From Saccoglossus kowalevskii (Eukaryota > Hemichordata > Enteropneusta > Harrimaniidae): a DNA stretch of 27,960 nt. Location: positions 1 to 27,960 of the forward strand of contig NW_003111320.1 of assembly GCF_000003605.2 (NCBI RefSeq), written 5' to 3'. Position numbers and translations under genes: made by a program. Every line of letters starts with the position of its first letter. Position 1 is the first letter of the stretch. The notes under the pieces are model-generated. The model was not told where the DNA came from. It saw only the letters and a list, made by a program, of their open reading frames with translations, and did no database searches. Positions 20,422 through 27,960 of the stretch are shown here, in pieces.

Positions 20422-21124
20422 TTTTTGAATGCTGAGCAATATTTAGCAAGGCTGTACATAATAATCAAAAAGAACCATGATAGAAAAAAAAGTTATGACG
20501 GGATCTCCATATTACTATATTTAACTTTTTACAAAACGATAATAGATTTTATTTATGACCATTAGCTAACTTCTTACTGAGTGAATTGTTATGCAAATTA
20601 TCAATTATCTCAGTTTCTTTTTAGTGCACATCCCAGAACTTTAAAAATATTAGCTCCTAGACACTTTGACAAATGATTGACAATGTGTTTATCTTCAAAA
20701 CGCCGTTGGGGCATTTGTTTTGGTTGAACAGTGTTACAACAATCGTACACACAACTAGCCTGAGTGTTAATTTATGCATAAACTTGAAGTAGTGAAATTT
20801 GAGTTGCTTCCCTGCAAAATTGACTACTGGTAGACAGTTTTCTAGACAGCACTTTCTTCATAGTAAACAGATGTACCCATAAACCAATTTTGACAGGAAA
20901 CAGAAGCTAGTTTAAAAACAGATTTTTTTAAAAATCACATTTGACCAAAAAAGCACATTTTTGTGCATATTTCAAACTACAGTGTCCATACAAATAAAAT
21001 ACTAACAAATCTTTAAAATTCATACAATAAGCTTTCCGAAAATATAGTTTTGTGGACAAGGGAGGTCATCTTGGTTTCCTAATTAACGAATTAAAATACC
21101 TGTCAGGTAAACTGCATCTCTACC
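20422..21124. mobile_element. 5'-truncated MITE-1 (unit C)
   Basis: Begins at the same internal base as in unit B and ends with the intact right terminus and TTAA (21125-21128). The shared truncation point shows that a single junction was copied. Confidence 0.8.
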
Positions 21125-21128
21125 TTAA

Positions 21129-22183
21129 CACGAAACTATTACTACATATATTCGAACTATGTAAATAATTGCTTGTTATATCAATTATTACACGATGGTT
21201 ATGTATATTCAGTTTATGTTAACTAATGCTTGTGTAAAAAAATAAAACGCTATATTAGACACTTCGCTATGCATTGTGCTCACAAAATATAAAATAATAT
21301 TGTGTACGAAAAAACGTGCTCCTGGAATTTTATCTATGAAGAACTCTATTCTCAAAACAAATTTCCAACACTGCTTGTAGAGAACTCTCTCCCGGCAGTG
21401 TGCTTGTAGAAGTCCCCCCCCCCCCCTGCCACAGAACTCACACTGGACAGTGGGTTCTTTCACTGCTAGTATGGGGTAGACAAGACAATATTACAATATT
21501 ACTGGAAATGAAATACACATACACAAAAATATCGAGTTAAAGCTTCTGGCTTTAATACCTCTCAAAATAATTACAAAAGCAATGAAAAAAGTCACTAAAA
21601 TTGCTTAGGGAAGTGTGCATTGGCGATAACTCACAGTTCCAGGATGTATTAATGGACGACAGTCAATGGCTTCTGCAACACAACAACGAAGTAATACAGG
21701 AGTCTTGCTCGCAGAGGATCGCTGGTATTCTGGAGAGCACTGCTGAAAGCAGGATATCGCAGAGCAGTTCATACAATTCTCATAGAATGATGGTTGTAGC
21801 CTGTATCACTTGTCAAACAATATTGTAGCAGAACACACAGGAAAACAAGTTGAAATGATCGACTACAAAGTGTCCTGAGTCTGTCCAATTTATAGTCATG
21901 ATTCAGTGTCACCACCTGGGTTTCCCACATAAGCCAATCAGAATGTGATCTTGCTAGCAGCTGTGTCACGTAGGCAACTCAGTAGATCAAAAACGTTCTT
22001 TGTTATTCAAATAAGAGCACACCTGGTAGAACCCACTGTCCTTCCTGAGTTGAAAACAAGTTTGACCTGTCAATCGCCTTTCTGACAGTATCACAATGCA
22101 GTTTCTTCCCATGATTCCATGCACACTTCCATTTGCAAGGTTTGAGGTAATATGACAAAAACATGAAATAAAGGATGCTGACG
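21129..22183. other. Spacer between MITE-1 and TR1 (unit C)
   Basis: Equivalent to 989-2029. The C-run reaches 13 bases (21414-21426), and an 8-bp direct duplication of ACAATATT occupies 21485-21500. The inverted repeat arms (21435-21458, 22028-22051) and the stray TR1-like unit (21372-21400) are kept. No gene supported. Confidence 0.5.
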
Positions 22184-25083
22184 GTGTACAGAGAACTCCC
22201 TCACAGCAATGTGTGTACAGAGAACGCCCTCACAGCAATGTGTGTACAGAGAACGCCCTCACAGCAATGTGTGTACAGAGAACGCCCTCACAGCAATGTG
22301 TATACAGAGAACTCCCTCACAGCAATGTGTATACAGAGAACTTGCGCACAGCAATGTGTATACAGAGAACTCCCTCACAGCAATGTGTGTACAGAGAACT
22401 CCCTCACAGCAATGTGTGTACAGAGAACTCCCTCACAGCAATGTGTATACAGAGAACTCGCGCACAGCAATGTGTGTACAGAGAACTCGCGCACAGCAAT
22501 GTATGTACAGAGAACTCGCGCACAGCAATGTGTGTACAGAGAACTCCCTCACAGCAATGTGTGAACAGAGAATGTCCTCACAGCAATGTGCGTACAGAGA
22601 ACTCCCTCGCAGCAATGTGTGTACAGAGAAATCCCTCGCAGCGATGTGTGTACAGAGAAATCCCTCGCAGCGATGTGTGTACAGAGAACTCCCTCACAAC
22701 AATGTGTATACAGAGAACTCCCTCACAGCAATGTGTGTACAGAGAACTCCCTCACAGCAATGTGTGTACAGAGAATGTCCTCACAGCAATGTGTGTACAG
22801 AGAACGCCCTCACAGCAATATGTATACAGAGAACTCCCTCACAGCAATGTGTATACAGAGAATGTCCTCACAGCAATGTGTGAACAGAGAATGTCCTCAC
22901 AGCAATGTGTGAACAGAGAATGTCCTCACAGCAATGTGTGAACAGAGAATGTCCTCACAGCAATGTGTGAACAGAGAACTCCCTAACAGCAATGTGTATA
23001 CAGAGAATGTCCTCACAGCAATGTGTGAACAGAGAATGTCCTCACAGCAATGTGTGAACAGAGAACTCCCTCACAGCAATGTGTGAACAGAGAACTCCCT
23101 CACAGCAATGTGTATACAGAGAACTCGCGCACAGCAATGTGTGTACAGAGAACTCGCGCACAGCAATGTGTGTACAGAGAACTCGCGCACAGCAATGTGT
23201 GTACAGAGAACTCCCTCACAGCAATGTGTGAACAGAGAATGTCCTCACAGCAATGTGCGTACAGAGAACTCCCTCGCAGCAATGTGTGTACAGAGAAATC
23301 CCTCGCAGCGATGTGTGTACAGAGAAATCCCTCGCAGCGATGTGTGTACAGAGAACTCCCTCACAACAATGTGTATACAGAGAACTCCCTCACAGCAATG
23401 TGTGTACAGAGAACTCCCTCACAGCAATGTGTGTACAGAGAATGTCCTCACAGCAATGTGTGTACAGAGAACGCCCTCACAGCAATGTGTATACAGAGAA
23501 CTCCCTCACAGCAATGTGTATACAGAGAATGTCCTCACAGCAATGTGTGTACAGAGAATATCCTCACAGCAATGTGTGAACAGAGAATGTCCTCACAGCA
23601 ATGTGTGAACAGAGAATGTCCTCACAGCAATGTGTGAACAGAGAACTCCCTAACAGCAATGTGTATACAGAGAATGTCCTCACAGCAATGTGTGAACAGA
23701 GAATGTCCTCACAGCAATGTGTGAACAGAGAACTCCCTCACAGCAATGTGTGAACAGAGAACTCCCTCACAGCAATGTGTATACAGAGAACGTCCTCACA
23801 GCAATGTGTGAACAGAGAATGTCCTCGCAGCAATGTGTGTACAGAGAACGCCCTCACAGCAATGTGTGTACATAGAACGCCCTCACAGCAATGTGTGTAC
23901 AGAGAACGCCCTCACAGCAATGTGTATACAGAGAACTCCCTCACAGCAATGTGTATACAGAGAACTTGCGCACAGCAATGTGTATACAGAGAACTCCCTC
24001 ACAGCAATGTGTGTACAGAGAACTCCCTCACAGCAATGTGTGTACAGAGAACTCCCTCACAGCAATGTGTATACAGAGAACTCGCGCACAGCAATGTGTG
24101 TACAGAAAACTCGCGCACAGCAATGTGTGTACAGAGAACTCGCGCACAGCAATGTGTGTACAGAGAACTCCCTCACAGCAATGTGTGAACAGAGAATGTC
24201 CTCACAGCAATGTGCGTACAGAGAACTCCCTCGCAGCAATGTGTGTACAGAGAAATCCCTCGCAGCGATGTGTGTACAGAGAAATCCCTCGCAGCGATGT
24301 GTGTACAGAGAACTCCCTCACAACAATGTGTATACAGAGAACTCCCTCACAACAATGTGTATACAGAGAACTCCCTCACAGCAATGTGTGTACAGAGAAT
24401 GTCCTCACAGCAATGTGTGTACAGAGAACGCCCTCACAGCAATGTGTATACAGAGAACTCCCTCACAGCAATGTGTATACAGAGAATGTCCTCACAGCAA
24501 TGTGTGAACAGAGAATGTCCTCACAGCAATGTGTTTACAGAGAATGTCCTCACAGCGATGTGTGTACATAGAACGCCTCACAGCGATGTGTGTACATAGA
24601 ACGCCCTCACAGTGATGTGTGTACATAGAACGCCCTCACAGTGATGTGTGTACATAGAACGCCTTTCACAGTGATGTGTGTACATAGAACGCCCTCACAG
24701 CGATGTGTGTACATATAACGCCCTCACAGCGATGTGTGTACATAGAACGCCCTCACAGCGATGTGTGTACATAGAACGCCCTCACAGCGATGTGTGAATA
24801 CAGAGAACTCCCTCACAGCAATGTGTATACCGAGAACGCCCTCACAGCGATGTGTGTTTAGAGAACTCTCTCGCAGTGATGTGTGTACGTAGAACGCACT
24901 CACAGCGATGTGTATACAGAGAACATCCTCACAGCAATGTGTACAGAGAACATCCTCACAGCAATGTGTATACCGAGAACGCGCTCACAGCGATGTGTGT
25001 TTAGAGAACTCTCTCGCAGTGATGTGTGTACGTAGAACGCACTCACAGCGATGTGTGTACAGAGAACGCCCTCCCAGCAAAGT
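22184..25083 (+). repeat. TR1: 29-bp minisatellite array, about 100 copies (unit C)
   Basis: Same edges as the unit A array but a different interior. The triple GAACTCGCGCAC signature of the higher-order block occurs three times (near 22459, 23120 and 24080) against twice in A. The variable middle part of A (about 3960-5330) is largely absent, and the CpG-rich right-edge units start near 24540. Isolated C-run differences (GAACGCCTCAC near 24572, GAACGCCTTTCAC near 24660) alter the 29-bp register. Confidence 0.95.
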
Positions 25084-25108
25084 GCTTGTATTCAAACTTC
25101 TTATATGG

Positions 25109-25884
25109 TGTGACGCATTTTGTGTAATTTGATATTTATAGACGTGTGTATTTTTTTGTATGCCAAAAGACGCTCACGAGAGGGCGTTAATAATGATCGA
25201 ATTTACTGGAGCTTAAGGAGTCTTTGTCCACTATAAATGTAGTTCACAGGTCAATTTCAATTAGTCGTCTGTTATCACAGAGTCTGGACACATGGCTAAT
25301 CACCGACACCTTGCCACGTGGAGGCACGCAGTTGCTTCGTTACGAGTTCTCAAAGACAGATTGTTTCACGTCAAGCCGAATTGAAGACAATGTACAGTTT
25401 CACTATGTCATTACACGGACGTTTGTAAGAACTGCATCCTCTCTCTCTCTCAGCAAGATTTACAAGAACTCGCTGCCGTCCAGCCATCACGTCGCAATTG
25501 TTCGAGCCGAAGCCAGCCGAAGATTAGGGCCACGCGTTGTTTGCGTCGAAAAGATTGACTTTTGAAACTAGGTATTTTAGTGTCCATATCATTTTATGAC
25601 TTCAGGCGACTGTAAATGTATTTTCCTTGCGTTGTCTAATTTTGTGAGTTTTACCACACTGTTATTGTATTAGGCTGAATTTGTGAATTTATTGTTCATT
25701 TGAATTAATGTATTTTGATACCTCGTGAGCGCACTATATTTATTTACATGAATACAATAATAGAATTTGATAATATCCTGTGTTCGTGTCGTTTCTTGTT
25801 GCGATTCCCTTGTTTGGGTTTGGGTCAACGGAAAGATTCCAGTCTGTCCGTCATCCGACTTTAGACCCAAACTCGGCCGTAACA
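25109..25884 (+). mobile_element. LTR-like block (unit C)
   Basis: Same block as 5906-6680 with intact TGTGACG and CGTAACA ends. A one-base insertion (GATTAGGGCC, near 25526) shifts the overlapping frame relative to unit A. Confidence 0.42.
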
Positions 25885-25931
25885 AATGGATTTGTAATTG
25901 CAGAAAATATCTTGTATGTATGTTGCATTAA

Positions 25932-26827
25932 GGTAAAGATGCAGGTTCGTGGGCACTTGGGAGCGAAATTTTTCTTTTTCTTTTTATTATCCAAAAAGTC
26001 TTGGCTATAGACCGTTGAAAATTTGTAGAATTGTGAATAGTGGAAAATACTCAAAAAACGATTTTAAAATATAGATAACAGGTACAAACATTATCTCTTT
26101 TGAATGCTTAGCAAGATTTAGCAAGGCTGTACATAAATAATAAAAAAAACATGGTGAACAAAAAAAAATGACGGGATCTTCATATTATGCAATGTATTTA
26201 ACTTTTTACAAAACGATAATACATTTAAATTTGAAACTGTAACGGACATTTTAATTATGAGCATTAGCAAATGCGTGAATTGTGATGCAAATTAGCAATT
26301 ATCTCAGCTTCTTTTTAGTGCACATTCCAGAACTTTAAAAAAAATAGCTCTTAGATGCTTGGAAATTTTCACAAATAATTGAAAATGTGTTTATCTTTAA
26401 AACGCCGTCGGAGCATTGTTTTTAGTTGAATAGTGTTACAGCAATCGTACAGACAACTAGCCTGGGTGTTAATTTATGCATAAACTTGAAGTAGTGAAAT
26501 TGGAGCTGCTGCCCTACAAAATTGACAACTGGTAGACAGTTTTCAAGACGGCACTTTCTTCATAGTAAACAGATGTACCCATACACCAATTTTGACAGGA
26601 AACAGAAGCATGGTTTAGAAGCTAATTTTAAAAAAAATCACTTTTGACCAAAAAAGCACATTTTTGTGCATATTTCAAACTACAGTGTCCATACAACTAA
26701 AATACTAACAAATCTTTAAAATTCATACAACAAGCTTTCCGAAAATATAGTTTTGTGGACAAAGGAAGTCATCTTGGTTTCCTAATTAACTAATTTATAT
26801 ACCTGTCGGGTAAACTGCTTCTCTACC
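25932..26827. mobile_element. MITE-2 (unit C)
   Basis: Complete copy flanked by TTAA at 25928-25931 and 26828-26831, close to the A and B copies. Confidence 0.8.
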
Positions 26828-26831
26828 TTAA

Positions 26832-27473
26832 CGCACAAATCACCTGGTTAGGTCATTTAGTAGATGGGCGATGTTTTGATGCAGCTCGTCGATTCAGGTT
26901 TGTGTGAAGCATTCTCACGAAATGCCAAAACGAACACACTACAGGACATGTAACTGTATTAATGTTGATTAAAAAATAGTTAAGTAATATTTTCTTTGCG
27001 TTTTGTTTTTTATTTTGTATTAATATATCCAGATGGATGGCTGAAGCATGTTTCTGTGTTTTGCATTTACATTGAAACTTCAAAAGATTTTGTAATTTGT
27101 CAATGATTTGTCTAATTTACTTTTCCTCTGAACATATCACAAAGTCACCTGTGAGAGCACTAATTTGCATATTAGTATATCGTGACATATTTATTGTTTT
27201 TGCATTTAAAGTGTTTTTCTCTTTTCCTCAAATCCAGTATGACACTGATTTTTAAGTAATGTGCAAGTTAGATGTTTGTACGGATGTAATGCATTGTTTT
27301 TTGATCATGTTAGCAGTGCCAACAATTCTAATCAAATTTATGCTTTATTTAATCATACTGTAAAAAACTTTATTTTAGCTGGAATTAATTTTCACTGATT
27401 TTTTCAATTGGAAGTCTTCTTTTCAATTTTGTTGTTGTATGTCGAACATGGCCGGCCAGAGTCAGTCACGTAA
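26832..27473. other. AT-rich spacer between MITE-2 and TR2 (unit C)
   Basis: Equivalent to 7630-8271. No gene supported. Confidence 0.5.
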
Positions 27474-27960
27474 ATTAATAGTTAAAACTAGTACACTCTT
27501 TGCAAATATGACATGGTTATTAATAGTTAAAACTGGTACACTCTTTGCAAATATGACATGGTTATTACTAGTTAAAACTAGTACACTCTTTTCAAATATG
27601 GCATGGTTATTAATAGTTAAAACTGGTACACTCTTTGCAAATATGGCATGGTTATTAATAGTTAAAACTAGTACACTCTTTTCAAATATGGCATGGTTAT
27701 TAATAGTTAAAACTGGTACACTCTTTACAAATATGGCATGGTTATTAATAGTTAAAACTGGTACACTCTTTGCAAATATGGCATGGTTATTAATAGTTAA
27801 AACTGGTACAATCTTTGCAAATATGACATGGTTATTAATAGTTAAAACTAGTACACTCTTTTCAAATATGGCATGGTTATTAATAGTTAAAACTAGTACA
27901 CTCTTTTCAAATATGGCATGGTTATTAATAGTTAAAACTAGTACTCTCTTGCAAATATGA
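27474..27960 (+). repeat. TR2: 45-bp minisatellite, at least 10.8 copies, cut by window end (unit C)
   Basis: Array still running at the last base. The final unit lost a T (CTCTTGCAAATATGA near 27950), breaking the open frame from ATG 27439 right at the edge. That is what an uncorrected sequence end inside a repeat would look like. Confidence 0.9.

Larger units (their letters stand above)
20422..27960. repeat. Macrosatellite unit C, cut by the window end
   Basis: Third unit, collinear with A and B up to TR2, where the window stops. TR1 holds about 100 copies. The spacer contains a private tandem duplication of ACAATATT (21485-21500). TR3, the small ORF and the tail are not reached. Confidence 0.9.

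Overview
The window looks like AT-rich nuclear DNA from a eukaryote, probably an invertebrate animal. The evidence is a pair of short TTAA-flanked non-autonomous transposons, an LTR-like block, several minisatellites, CpG-decay patterns and the lack of any bacterial-style gene packing or recognisable protein family. The placement is by character only; I recognise no diagnostic gene, and I see no convincing protein-coding gene, rRNA, tRNA or CRISPR array.

The dominant structure is a tandem array of a very large repeat (a macrosatellite). Unit A spans about 282-12073 (11,792 bp), unit B 12074-20421 (8,348 bp), and unit C runs from 20422 to the window end, where it is cut. Positions 1-281 are the left edge of the array: 1-119 is single-copy flank, and 120-281 is the 5' part of a transposon that units B and C lack because the unit boundary falls inside it. 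The units share a non-satellite core of about 7 kb that is nearly identical between them.

Each unit has the same order: a TTAA-flanked MITE-like element (complete only in A); a spacer of about 1 kb with an inverted repeat; a 29-bp minisatellite (TR1); a 775-bp LTR-like block; a second, diverged copy of the same MITE; an AT-rich spacer; a 45-bp minisatellite (TR2); a spacer with a promoter-like cluster ahead of a 49-codon ORF containing a (TGC)10 tract; a 59/60-bp minisatellite (TR3); and a tail of about 1.9 kb. Almost all the length difference between units comes from the minisatellites. TR1 has about 133, 4 and 100 copies in A, B and C; TR2 about 7, 19 and at least 11; TR3 10 and 6 (C not reached).

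Long open frames through TR1, TR2 and TR3 follow from the repeat lengths and low stop content and do not by themselves indicate genes. The short TR1 remnant in unit B sits in a patch full of single-base losses, mostly in short homopolymers, which is typical of unpolished long-read consensus, so its size may be an assembly artefact. Points most worth follow-up are the nested-VNTR macrosatellite, the CpG-decay gradient and higher-order structure of TR1, the unit boundary inside the MITE, and the small poly-cysteine ORF with its promoter-like elements.
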